A DNA stretch of 14,233 nt from an uncultured Clostridia bacterium (GTDB lineage: Bacteria; Bacillota; Clostridia; Christensenellales; CAG-138). Below, one piece after another: positions 7,159 to 13,753 of this stretch (the stretch's first letter is position 1; every line of letters begins with the position of its first letter). The position numbers and the translations under genes were made by a program. The DNA is taken from contig CAMZAY010000007.1 of the NCBI GenBank assembly GCA_947304365.1, positions 1-14,233 on the forward strand, read 5' to 3'. The notes below the pieces were generated by a model, which worked only from the letters and a program-made list of their open reading frames with translations, ran no database searches and was not told the DNA's origin.

Positions 7159-7964
7159 CCCCGCGCGAGGCGGTAAAGCAAATAAAAACGCGGCTCCTTC
7201 CCGTCTCCGACGAGGCGGAGACGGAAGCCCGGATAATACTCGCCCATGCGGCGGGGCTCGACCGCGCGCGGATATTCCTCTCGGAAAAAACGCTTGACGC
7301 CGGGACGCTCGCCGCCGTTGATGAAATGGTAAAAAGGCGCCTTTCGGGCGAGCCGCTCCAATACATTTTGGGCGAATGGAGCTTCATGGGGCTCGATTTC
7401 ATCGTAGGCCCTGCGGCGCTCATACCGCGGCAGGATACGGAGACCCTCTGCAATGAGGCGCTTCGCCTCATAAAGGAGCGCTGGTATAAAACGCTCCTCG
7501 ATATCTGCACCGGCACGGGCTGCGTCGCGATATCGCTCAACAAGCTCTCGGGGATAAGTACGGAGGCGTCGGATATCTCGCCCGCGTGCGTCCGGCTCGC
7601 AAGGGAAAACGTACTTAAAAACGGCGCGGAAGCGACCGTGCGCGAGGCGGATCTGTTCTTCGGCGCTTCGCGGTACGATATCGTCACCGCGAACCCGCCC
7701 TATATAAATGATGAAGATATGACGCATTTGCCGGAAGAGGTAAAGCGGGAGCCCGCACTCGCCCTCGCGGGGGGCAGGGACGGGCTCGATCTCTACCGCC
7801 GTATCGCGGCAGACGCCGCGGCGCATATACTGCCCGGCGGCGCGCTCGTAATGGAGGTCGGCATGGGCGAAGCGGATGCGGTCAGGGCGCTGTTTCCCGG
7901 GCGCGAGACCCGTACGGTAAAGGATCTTAACGGGATCGAACGCGTTGTTTCGATCGATTTTTGA
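7155..7964 (+). CDS. prmC: Peptide chain release factor N5-glutamine methyltransferase PrmC
   Basis: A 269-residue SAM-dependent methyltransferase that methylates the Gln of the GGQ motif in release factors. The N-terminal helical substrate-binding domain (1-80) carries the family pattern PLQYILGEWSFMGLDF (68-83) and LIPRQDTE (89-96). The catalytic domain has the SAM loop LLDICTGTGCVAISL (114-128), an acidic residue near 140 (ASDISP), and the diagnostic NPPY at 180-183 that binds the glutamine side chain. Length is normal for the family. The start is GTG at 7155, overlapping the yqhQ stop (GTGA), so translation is probably coupled. The gene lies nine bases before prfA, which encodes its substrate. 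No irregularity is seen. Confidence 0.97.
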   Translation: MTPREAVKQIKTRLLPVSDEAETEARIILAHAAGLDRARIFLSEKTLDAGTLAAVDEMVKRRLSGEPLQYILGEWSFMGLDFIVGPAALIPRQDTETLCNEALRLIKERWYKTLLDICTGTGCVAISLNKLSGISTEASDISPACVRLARENVLKNGAEATVREADLFFGASRYDIVTANPPYINDEDMTHLPEEVKREPALALAGGRDGLDLYRRIAADAAAHILPGGALVMEVGMGEADAVRALFPGRETRTVKDLNGIERVVSIDF

Positions 7965-7973
7965 GGGCTTTTT

Positions 7974-9047
7974 ATGCTTGATAAACTCAAAAAAATGAAG
8001 GAAAGATACGAGGAGCTGGGCGAACGGCTTTCGGAGCCCGCCGTGATCGGCGACCAGACCCTTTTCAGAGAGCTCGCCAGGGAGCATTCACAGCTTGGCG
8101 AGATAGTCGCCGTTTACGATGAATACTCTGCTGCGCTCGCCTCCCGGGAGGAGGCGCGGGAGCTCATCGCCGGCACCGACGACGCGGAGCTTAAAGAGCT
8201 CGCGCATGAGGAGCTGCGCGGGGCTGAGGAAAAGGCCGCGGCTCTCGAGGAGCAGCTTAAGCTCATGCTGCTTCCCAAGGACCCGAACGACGAGAGGAAC
8301 GTCATAATCGAGATCCGCGCCGGCATAGGCGGGGACGAGGCGGCGCTCTTCGGCGCGACGCTCTTCCGCATGTATTCAAGGTACGCCGAGCGGCATAATT
8401 TCAAGCTCGAAGTGATCGACATGAACGATACCGAGATAGGCGGCATAAAGGAAGCCGTATTCCAGATAAACGGCAAAAACGCCTATTCCCGCATGAAATT
8501 CGAAAGCGGCGTGCACCGCGTACAGCGCGTGCCCGAGACCGAATCCCAGGGGCGCATACACACCAGCGCCGCGACCGTCGCCGTGCTTCCCGAGGCGGAG
8601 GACGTCGACGTCGTCATCGATCCGAACGACATCAGGGTCGATACCTACCGTTCCTCGGGCGCAGGCGGGCAGCACGTCAACAAGACCTCGTCCGCGATAA
8701 GGATAACGCATATCCCCACGGGCATAGTGGTGCAGAGCCAGGACGAAAGGAGCCAGATCCAGAACCGCGAAAAGGCGATGCGCGTTTTGAAGAGCCGCCT
8801 TTACGAGCTCTATTCCACCCGCGCGCACGACGCTGAGGCGGAGGCGCGCCGAGCGATGGTTGGCTCCGGCGACCGCTCCGCAAAAATAAGAACGTATAAT
8901 TTCCCCCAGAGCCGCGTCACGGATCACCGCATCGGGCTGACGCTCTATAAGCTGGAGGCGTTCGTCGACGGCGATATGGACGAGATGATCGACGCGCTCA
9001 TACTCGACGAAAGGATGAAGCTCCTGAAGGGCGAGGACGGGGAATGA
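7974..9047 (+). CDS. prfA: Peptide chain release factor 1 (RF1)
   Basis: A 357-residue class I release factor that recognises UAA and UAG and triggers peptide release. The stop-codon-recognition tripeptide is PET at 187-189 inside HRVQRVPETESQGRIH, which fits the P-x-T form of RF1 rather than the SPF of RF2. The catalytic GGQ is at 231-233 in SSGAGGQHVNKTSSA, with the Gln being the target of PrmC. The C-terminal part has the usual GSGDRSAKIRTYNFPQ and RVTDHRIGLT motifs. Length matches the family (about 355-360). GAGGG precedes the ATG at moderate spacing. It is full length and ordinary. Confidence 0.98.
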   Translation: MLDKLKKMKERYEELGERLSEPAVIGDQTLFRELAREHSQLGEIVAVYDEYSAALASREEARELIAGTDDAELKELAHEELRGAEEKAAALEEQLKLMLLPKDPNDERNVIIEIRAGIGGDEAALFGATLFRMYSRYAERHNFKLEVIDMNDTEIGGIKEAVFQINGKNAYSRMKFESGVHRVQRVPETESQGRIHTSAATVAVLPEAEDVDVVIDPNDIRVDTYRSSGAGGQHVNKTSSAIRITHIPTGIVVQSQDERSQIQNREKAMRVLKSRLYELYSTRAHDAEAEARRAMVGSGDRSAKIRTYNFPQSRVTDHRIGLTLYKLEAFVDGDMDEMIDALILDERMKLLKGEDGE

Positions 9048-9068
9048 CCCTGCATATGGAGGAAACGA

Positions 9069-9548
9069 TTGTTAAGACTTTCTGAAATAAACGAAGATAA
9101 CTGGCTCGAAGTGAGACGGCTTACCGTGAGCGAAGACCAGAAAGGCTTTATGGACAGCGCGCTCGGTATCATCGCAAGGGGATACGTGTACCGGGCCTTC
9201 CGTGCAAAGGTCTACGCGATAGCCGAGGACGATAACGTGATAGGCGCCGCGCTTATAAAAGATCTCGACGATGAGCCCGCCTGCTATGATCTTCAGCAGT
9301 TCATGATAGACGCCCGCTTTCAGGGCAGGGGGTACGGTACGGCCGCGCTGCGGCTGATCCTCTCGGAGCTTGAAAAGGAGCGCAAATACCCATGCGCGGA
9401 GGTCTGCGTCAAAAAGGACGATCGGGCCGCCCTGCGCGTCTACGAAAAGGTCGGCTTCGTCGATACGGGCTATGTGGACGAGGATGCGCCGGATTGTCTT
9501 AATTTGATGTACTTTTTTGATCGGAAAGATGAACACGGAAGTATTTAA
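9069..9548 (+). CDS. GNAT-family N-acetyltransferase (spermidine/spermine acetyltransferase-like)
   Basis: A 159-residue single-domain GNAT acetyltransferase. The acetyl-CoA pyrophosphate-binding motif is QGRGYG at 85-90, preceded by the beta strand CYDLQQFMIDARF and followed by an alpha helix (TAALRLILSELEKE). The C-terminal motif AALRVYEKVGFVDTGY (about 118-133) is typical. The N-terminal pattern L-R-L-x-E-I-N-x-x-N-W followed by L-x-V-x-x-x-Q-x-x-F resembles BltD/YjcK-type polyamine or amine acetyltransferases, so a small-amine substrate is a reasonable guess but not shown. The start is TTG at 9069, chosen because GGAGGAAA at 9058-9065 sits at ideal spacing; the nearby ATG at 9056 is out of frame. 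The gene is 21 bases after prfA and overlaps the ywlC start by 20 bases. A GNAT gene here is not part of the most conserved order, so it may be a lineage insertion. Confidence 0.88.
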   Translation: MLRLSEINEDNWLEVRRLTVSEDQKGFMDSALGIIARGYVYRAFRAKVYAIAEDDNVIGAALIKDLDDEPACYDLQQFMIDARFQGRGYGTAALRLILSELEKERKYPCAEVCVKKDDRAALRVYEKVGFVDTGYVDEDAPDCLNLMYFFDRKDEHGSI

Positions 9549-10569
9549 CGCAAAAACGCAAAAGGAAAACGGCACGCAGTACGCCGGGCGGGTGATCCGC
9601 GCGGGCGGTCTCGTCGCGTTCCCGACGGAAACGGTCTACGGACTCGGCGCGAATGGGCTCGACGGCGAGGCGGTCGCAAGGATATTCGAAGCGAAGGGCA
9701 GACCGCAGGATAACCCCCTTATACTTCACGTCGCCAAAAAATCGGACGTGAAGGATCTTTGGCGGCACGTGCCGGACGGCGCGAAAAGGCTCATGGACGC
9801 GTTCTGGCCGGGCCCGCTCACGCTGATATTCGTAAAGAGCGATATAGTTCCCGAAGAGGTCACGGCGGGGCTCGACACCGTCGCCGTCAGGATGCCCGAG
9901 CATAAGACGGCGCTTGCGCTGATACGCGCGGCGGGCGTGCCGATCGCGGCGCCCTCCGCAAATCTGTCCGGCAGACCCAGCCCGACGACCGCGGAACACG
10001 TGCTCCAGGATATGGACGGCAGGATCGACGTCGTGCTTGACGGCGGCGCGTGCGAGGTCGGCGTCGAATCGACGGTGCTGACGCTCGTCGGCAGACCCAC
10101 CATATTAAGACCGGGCGGCATCACGAGAGAGATGCTGGAGCAGGTCATCGGGCCCGTCGAGGTATCGCCCGCGGTGCTCAGGCCCCTTAAGGAGGGCGAG
10201 GTCGCCGCGTCCCCCGGCATGAAGCACAGGCATTACGCGCCGGACGCCGAGGTCATCGTCGCCGTCGGCAATCCGAGGAAGATCGCTTCGATAATCTGCC
10301 GCGAGTACGAGATCGAGGAAGCGATGGGCAAAAACTGCGTCGTGTTGGGAACGGAGCAAACTCGCTCTTGTTATCACGGGATGAACTGTGATATAATAGG
10401 GGACAGGGAGGAGCCCGGTTCCCTTTGCAGGGAGCTCTTCGCCGCGCTGAGGCGATGGTCCGGAAGGGTCGACGTCATATTTGCCGAGGGCGTGGAGGAA
10501 GCCGATCAGGGGCTTGCCTACATGAACAGGCTTTTGAGGGCGGCGGGCTTCACCGTGCTCGATGAATAA
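9529..10569 (+). CDS. ywlC: L-threonylcarbamoyladenylate synthase (Sua5/YwlC/TsaC2)
   Basis: A 346-residue enzyme that makes threonylcarbamoyl-AMP from threonine, bicarbonate and ATP, the first step of the t6A37 tRNA modification. The YrdC/TsaC domain shows GGLVAFPTETVYGLGA at 26-41, AKGRPQDNPL at 55-64 and PSANLSG at 142-148. The linker SPGMKHRHYAP (228-238) and a C-terminal Sua5 domain (to 346) identify the long, two-domain form. ATG at 9529 fits the family N-terminus; the earlier TTG at 9517 adds four residues and has no better ribosome binding site, and even the ATG has only a weak GGAAAG. It overlaps the GNAT gene by 20 bases. Codons for residues 280-290 contain an embedded promoter (see 10368-10397). 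In many Firmicutes ywlE, a protein arginine phosphatase gene, follows this one. It is absent here. Confidence 0.96.
   Translation: MNTEVFNAKTQKENGTQYAGRVIRAGGLVAFPTETVYGLGANGLDGEAVARIFEAKGRPQDNPLILHVAKKSDVKDLWRHVPDGAKRLMDAFWPGPLTLIFVKSDIVPEEVTAGLDTVAVRMPEHKTALALIRAAGVPIAAPSANLSGRPSPTTAEHVLQDMDGRIDVVLDGGACEVGVESTVLTLVGRPTILRPGGITREMLEQVIGPVEVSPAVLRPLKEGEVAASPGMKHRHYAPDAEVIVAVGNPRKIASIICREYEIEEAMGKNCVVLGTEQTRSCYHGMNCDIIGDREEPGSLCRELFAALRRWSGRVDVIFAEGVEEADQGLAYMNRLLRAAGFTVLDE
10368..10397 (+). promoter_or_regulatory. Intragenic promoter inside ywlC driving rpiB-upp
   Basis: TTGTTA (10368-10373), an 18-base spacer and TATAAT (10392-10397) with an extended -10 TG at 10389-10390 form a near-consensus sigma-A promoter. 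It lies about 170 bases before the ywlC stop and about 190 bases before rpiB. The stretch is distinctly AT-richer than the surrounding coding DNA. No terminator separates it from rpiB and upp. Confidence 0.55.
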
Positions 10570-10590
10570 ATCGAAAGGTGCTTTTCCGAT

Positions 10591-11034
10591 ATGAAGATAG
10601 CGATATGCTCCGATCACGGCGGATATGAACTCAAGATGAAGATCATCCCCTTTATGGAGGAGCTCGGGCATGAGGTCGCCGACTTCGGCTGTTATTCCGA
10701 AACGAGCGTCGATTATCCCGACTTTGCGTTCCCCATGGCGGAGGCGGTCGCCCGCGGCGAATTCGAGCGCGGCGTCGCGATCTGCGGCACGGGCATAGGC
10801 GTTTCGATCTGCTGCAACAAAGTCAGGGGAATCCGCTGCGCGCTCTGCTCGGACGTGCTTTCCGCATCGCTCACAAGGCATCATAACGACTCGAACGTGC
10901 TCGCCATGGGCGGCAGGATAATCGGCGTCGAAACGGCGAAGGCCATCGTCAGGACCTGGCTTGCCGAGCCGTTCGACGGCGGCAGACATGAGGGAAGGAT
11001 CGCGAAGATCTCCTTCTATGACAAAGCAAGATAA
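10591..11034 (+). CDS. rpiB: Ribose 5-phosphate isomerase B
   Basis: A 147-residue RpiB/LacAB-family isomerase interconverting ribose 5-phosphate and ribulose 5-phosphate in the pentose phosphate pathway, which feeds PRPP synthesis. Family features are the N-terminal IAICSDHGGYELK with Asp8-His9, the active-site Cys65 in GVAICGTGIGVSI, and TRHHNDSNVLAMGGR at 95-109 with the catalytic and phosphate-binding His residues. Length is normal (about 145-150). GAAAGGTG precedes the ATG with long spacing of about 12 bases. The gene sits 21 bases after ywlC and 30 bases before upp. Ribose phosphate supply and PRPP-dependent uracil salvage make a sensible pair, and both can be read from the promoter inside ywlC. 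Confidence 0.96.
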   Translation: MKIAICSDHGGYELKMKIIPFMEELGHEVADFGCYSETSVDYPDFAFPMAEAVARGEFERGVAICGTGIGVSICCNKVRGIRCALCSDVLSASLTRHHNDSNVLAMGGRIIGVETAKAIVRTWLAEPFDGGRHEGRIAKISFYDKAR

Positions 11035-11064
11035 ATACATCATATAAATCAACGGAGGCAAATC

Positions 11065-11703
11065 ATGAGCGAATTCAAAAACGTAACGGTGATCGACCAT
11101 CCCCTCGTGCAGCACAAGCTTGCCCTCTTGAGGGACAAGAATACCGGCACAAAGGATTTCCGCACCCTGCTTGCAGAGCTTTCCACGCTTATGGCATATG
11201 AGGTCACGCGCGATCTCCCCCTTGACGAGGTCAAGATAGAGACGCCCATCGCACCCACCACGGCGCATATGCTCCTCTCCTGCAAGGTCGGCGTAGTGCC
11301 CATACTCCGCGCGGGCCTCGGCATGACGGACGGCATCATGAGCCTTATCCCCACCGCCAAGATGGGTCATATAGGTCTCTTCCGCGATCCGGAAACGCTT
11401 AAGCCCGTCACCTATTACTGCAAGCTCCCCGCCGACGTTGAGGACAGGGACGTCATCGTTGTGGATCCCATGCTCGCCACCGGCGGCTCCGCCTGCGAGG
11501 GAATCAGGAAGGTCAAGGAAACGGGCTGCAAGTCCGTTCGTCTCATGTGCCTGGTCTCCGTTCCGGAGGGCATCCGCGCCGTTCAGGAGATGCATCCCGA
11601 CGTAAAGATATTCACCGCCGCGATAGACGATCATCTTAACGAGCACGGCTATATCGTTCCCGGTCTCGGCGACGCCGGCGACCGTATATTCGGCACGATG
11701 TAA
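11065..11703 (+). CDS. upp: Uracil phosphoribosyltransferase
   Basis: A 212-residue type I phosphoribosyltransferase that converts uracil and PRPP to UMP in pyrimidine salvage. The PRPP loop is IVVDPMLATGGSA at 131-143, the flexible catalytic arm follows VGVVPILRAGLGM at 75-87, and the uracil-binding C-terminus reads YIVPGLGDAGDRIFGT (196-211). Length is normal (about 208-212). AACGGAGG precedes the ATG at good spacing. It is the last gene of the large operon, with a strong terminator ten bases after its stop. Confidence 0.98.
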   Translation: MSEFKNVTVIDHPLVQHKLALLRDKNTGTKDFRTLLAELSTLMAYEVTRDLPLDEVKIETPIAPTTAHMLLSCKVGVVPILRAGLGMTDGIMSLIPTAKMGHIGLFRDPETLKPVTYYCKLPADVEDRDVIVVDPMLATGGSACEGIRKVKETGCKSVRLMCLVSVPEGIRAVQEMHPDVKIFTAAIDDHLNEHGYIVPGLGDAGDRIFGTM

Positions 11704-11712
11704 GATCATTTC

Positions 11713-11749
11713 AAAAGGCACGGGAATGAAAATTCCCGTGCCTTTTTTT
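11713..11749 (+). terminator. Rho-independent terminator after upp
   Basis: A perfect 15-bp stem (AAAAGGCACGGGAAT paired with ATTCCCGTGCCTTTT) closes a GAAA tetraloop at 11728-11731 and runs into a T tract ending at 11749. The A-rich 5' arm means the reverse strand also reads as a weaker terminator, so it may serve the convergent lipoprotein gene that ends at 11792 as well. Confidence 0.95.
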
Positions 11750-11791
11750 GCTGCATACGGATGGAGCTCTCCGCACTCCCGCGGAGCGCCG

Positions 11792-12658
11792 TCACAGAAG
11801 AGAGGTATAGCTTTGATCGAACCTGACCGCGCCGTTTTCGATCCAGAGGCGTATCGCGGTATCGCCTGCGGAGCCGTAAAGCACTATGGCGTTCCTTTCT
11901 GAGTCGAATACGAAGCGGGGCATTGTGGTGGTAAGTATCAGGCGGTCTTCGGCGCCGTTTATCGAAAGCGTCTCGCTGTCGAAAACTATCTCGTCAAGGC
12001 TGCCGTCGCCGTCCATGTCAAGGCGGACGGTGCGCTTTGCGCCGTCGACCGAGGAGTATAAAAGCGGATCGTGCAGCATCACGTCGAGCCCGCCGCGAAT
12101 AAGCGCCTCGACCGATGCGGGCAGCTTAAGATCCGCCGGGGAGCCCTTCCGCGCGATCGCGTAAAGGCGGCAGAAGAGGTTGCCTTCCTTATCGGGATGG
12201 AATACGAAGAAGCCGTCCTTCCCGGGGGTCTCCGAAATAAAGAATATGTTTTTCCCGTCGAGCGAGGCAAGGCTCACCTTCGAGCCTATATCGAGGAACG
12301 CCTCCCCGTCCACGGTAAGGACGGGCCCTCCGTCAACGTCCGTAACGGCGATCTCCTCCGGGCGCCCGTCGCCGTCGAGATCGACCTTCTCCGGCGTGAA
12401 GGAGGCGGAAACGACCTCGCCCCCGTTGAGCGGGTAAACAAGGCCGGAGAGTATCCTGCCCTCAAGCGAATCGGGCGCGGGGGTCGGCGTGGGCAAAACC
12501 TCGTCGCCGGCATGCGGCGCGGGGGAAGGCGTGCCGGAGCCGATATCTATTATCACTTCCGGGCCGTCGTCAGCCGGGCCCTTCACGCAGCCAACGGCAA
12601 AAATCGCGGCCGCCGCAAGGAAAACGGGCAATATCCTTTTGAATGAAGCGCCTTTCAC
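11792..12658 (-). CDS. Lipoprotein with calcium-loop-like (VCBS/FG-GAP or EF-hand-like) motifs
   Basis: A 288-residue predicted lipoprotein of unknown function. The N-terminus KRILPVFLAAAAIFAVGC gives a hydrophobic signal with a lipobox AVGC at 21-24, unusual in having Ala rather than Leu or Val at -3, and lipidation is expected on Cys24. A Pro/Thr/Ser-rich linker follows (about 41-63, with PTPTPAP). The rest is beta-rich and contains two DxDxDG loops, DLDGDGRPEEI (93-103) and DMDGDGSLDEI (214-224), the calcium-binding pattern seen in FG-GAP/VCBS and dockerin-like repeats. The start is GTG at 12658, set by GGAGG six bases upstream on the minus strand; the overlapping ATG is followed at once by TGA in its own frame. 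The gene has its own promoter and is divergent from the kinase-like gene. Its role is not known; sensing or binding at the cell surface is a guess. Confidence 0.8.
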   Translation of the reverse strand: MKGASFKRILPVFLAAAAIFAVGCVKGPADDGPEVIIDIGSGTPSPAPHAGDEVLPTPTPAPDSLEGRILSGLVYPLNGGEVVSASFTPEKVDLDGDGRPEEIAVTDVDGGPVLTVDGEAFLDIGSKVSLASLDGKNIFFISETPGKDGFFVFHPDKEGNLFCRLYAIARKGSPADLKLPASVEALIRGGLDVMLHDPLLYSSVDGAKRTVRLDMDGDGSLDEIVFDSETLSINGAEDRLILTTTMPRFVFDSERNAIVLYGSAGDTAIRLWIENGAVRFDQSYTSLL

Positions 12659-12686
12659 ATAATGCCTCCGTGTGGTTTATGGGACT

Positions 12687-12695
12687 ATTATAACA
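12687..12695 (-). promoter_or_regulatory. Extended -10 promoter for the lipoprotein gene
   Basis: On the minus strand TGT is followed directly by TATAAT (plus coordinates 12687-12692, with the TG at 12694-12695). The -35 region near 12710-12715 is poor. Transcription should begin near 12680, leaving a short leader of about 22 bases that includes the GGAGG site. Confidence 0.6.
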
Positions 12696-12715
12696 GACTC
12701 CGTCCGAAAAAGCTA

Positions 12716-12744
12716 TTGTGTACTTTGAAAATAAATGATATAAT
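12716..12744 (+). promoter_or_regulatory. Promoter of the kinase-PqqD-peptidase operon
   Basis: TTGTGT (12716-12721), a 17-base spacer and a consensus TATAAT (12739-12744) with an extended -10 TG at 12736-12737. The expected transcription start is near 12751. The -35 box lies next to the -35 region of the divergent lipoprotein promoter. Confidence 0.75.
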
Positions 12745-12745
12745 A

Positions 12746-12762
12746 AACAATGGACCATTGTT
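12746..12762 (+). promoter_or_regulatory. Perfect 17-bp palindrome, putative operator
   Basis: AACAATGGACCATTGTT is an exact inverted repeat with 8-base arms around one central A (12754). It begins two bases after the -10 box and spans the expected transcription start, a classic repressor position. Because its left arm lies mostly upstream of the start site, an RNA hairpin is the less likely reading. No second copy was noticed in the window. Confidence 0.65.
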
Positions 12763-12776
12763 CGGGAGGTGAGCGC

Positions 12777-13481
12777 GTGTATAAAGCGGCGGGTCTCGTT
12801 TTCGGGGCCGAGGGCTGCGGGGAGACATTCCTTGCGCGCGCGGAAAAGTACCGCGTGACCGGCGGCGTTCCCGAATTCACGGTCGCCGTCACGGATGAGG
12901 AAGCGGCCGCCTGCATGCGCGCTTCCGGGCTTAACGGCGATCTTTCGCGGTATCTCGCTTCCGGCACGAAGTTTTATTTCGAGCTTATAAAGCGGGGCGG
13001 CATGCTGCTCCATTCATCCGCGGTCGCGCTCAATGGGGAGGCGTACCTCTTCTCCGGCGATCCCGGCGCCGGGAAATCCACGCACGCCGGGCTTTGGCTC
13101 AAATGCTTTCCGGGGGCGTACGTGCTCAATGACGACAAGCCCGCGCTCACCCGGTGTGAAAACGGCTTCCTCGCCTCCGGCACGCCGTGGAGCGGCAAGA
13201 ACGACATCAGCCGGAACGAATCCCTGCCCGTAAAGGGGATCGCGTTCATAGAAAAGGCGCCGGAGAATTCGATCGAAAGGCTCTCCCCGAAGGACGCCGC
13301 GGTCAGGATAATACCGCAGACGGTCAGAAGGATCAGTTCGGCGCGGATGGAGGAGCTGCTCGATACCGTGGACAGGCTCGTAACGACCGTCCCGGTTTAC
13401 GTTCTTAAGTGCAGACCGGACGAAGACGCGGCCCGGCTTGCGCATTCGGCAATGAAATCTTATCAGGAGAAAACGATATGA
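12777..13481 (+). CDS. HPr-kinase-like P-loop kinase (HprK-related), PqqD-associated
   Basis: A 234-residue protein with a C-terminal P-loop domain related to HPr kinase/phosphorylase. Residues 1-72 form a variable N-terminal region. Then come MLLHSSAVAL (76-85), the Walker A SGDPGAGKST at 93-102, LNDDKPAL (117-124) matching the DD signature of this kinase class, and TPWSGK (136-141). It lacks the HPr-binding N-terminal domain and the usual 310-residue length of true HprK, so it is a relative and not the carbon-catabolite regulator. Related kinases occur in RiPP loci, where one group phosphorylates lasso-peptide precursors; a peptide or small-molecule substrate is inferred here. GTG at 12777 is the start because GGAGGTGA (12765-12772) precedes it; the in-frame ATG at 12750 coincides with the transcription start. 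The stop overlaps the PqqD ATG by four bases. Confidence 0.82.
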   Translation: MYKAAGLVFGAEGCGETFLARAEKYRVTGGVPEFTVAVTDEEAAACMRASGLNGDLSRYLASGTKFYFELIKRGGMLLHSSAVALNGEAYLFSGDPGAGKSTHAGLWLKCFPGAYVLNDDKPALTRCENGFLASGTPWSGKNDISRNESLPVKGIAFIEKAPENSIERLSPKDAAVRIIPQTVRRISSARMEELLDTVDRLVTTVPVYVLKCRPDEDAARLAHSAMKSYQEKTI

Positions 13482-13741
13482 AGATAAAAGAGGGTTTTGT
13501 TTTAAGGCGTGTCGCGGACGCGACCATCGTCGTCCCCGCTGGGAAGACCGCGCTCGATTTCAACGGCATGATAACCCTTAACGATACCGCCGCGTTCCTG
13601 TGGAAGCTCCTTGAGGAGGACAGGAACGAGGATGAGCTCCTCAAAGCCATGCTCGGCGAGTATGACGTGGAGGAGGATATCGCCCGCGCGGGCATAGAAA
13701 GGTTTGTAAAGAAGCTCTCCGCCGAGGGACTGCTCGTCTGA
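13478..13741 (+). CDS. PqqD-family peptide chaperone (RiPP recognition element)
   Basis: An 87-residue protein with the PqqD/RRE winged-helix pattern: N-terminal beta strands (FVLRRVADATIVVP), the hallmark LNDTAAFLWKLLEE at 34-47, a helix with EDELLKAMLGEYDV, and the C-terminal helix IERFVKKLSAEGLLV. In the family this fold binds the leader of a precursor peptide and presents it to a modifying enzyme. Length is normal for a stand-alone PqqD (about 85-95). CAGGAG precedes the ATG at 13478, which overlaps the kinase stop (ATGA). A longer open frame upstream from 13409 lies inside the kinase gene and is not used. Coupled translation with the kinase suggests that the two products act together. 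No precursor peptide is visible in the window. Confidence 0.9.
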   Translation: MKIKEGFVLRRVADATIVVPAGKTALDFNGMITLNDTAAFLWKLLEEDRNEDELLKAMLGEYDVEEDIARAGIERFVKKLSAEGLLV

Positions 13742-13753
13742 CGGGCCCGCTCT

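Noticed and set aside
11018..11048. ATGACA ... TATAAA as a separate promoter for upp
   Set aside because: The 19-base spacing is poor, and a start near 11055 would fall inside the upp ribosome binding site. The promoter inside ywlC is a better source.
10105..11721. Long minus-strand open frame (538 codons) across ywlC, rpiB and upp
   Set aside because: It is the antisense shadow of three certain genes on the plus strand. Its His/Asp/Gly-rich sequence has no recognisable domain.
11771..11790. CTCCGC/GCGGAG inverted repeat beyond the lipoprotein stop
   Set aside because: Six-pair stem with no T tract on either strand. The strong hairpin at 11713-11749 is the more likely shared end.
12750..12776. 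ATG at 12750 as start of the HprK-like kinase
   Set aside because: It falls on the predicted transcription start within the palindrome, while GTG at 12777 follows a near-perfect GGAGGTGA.
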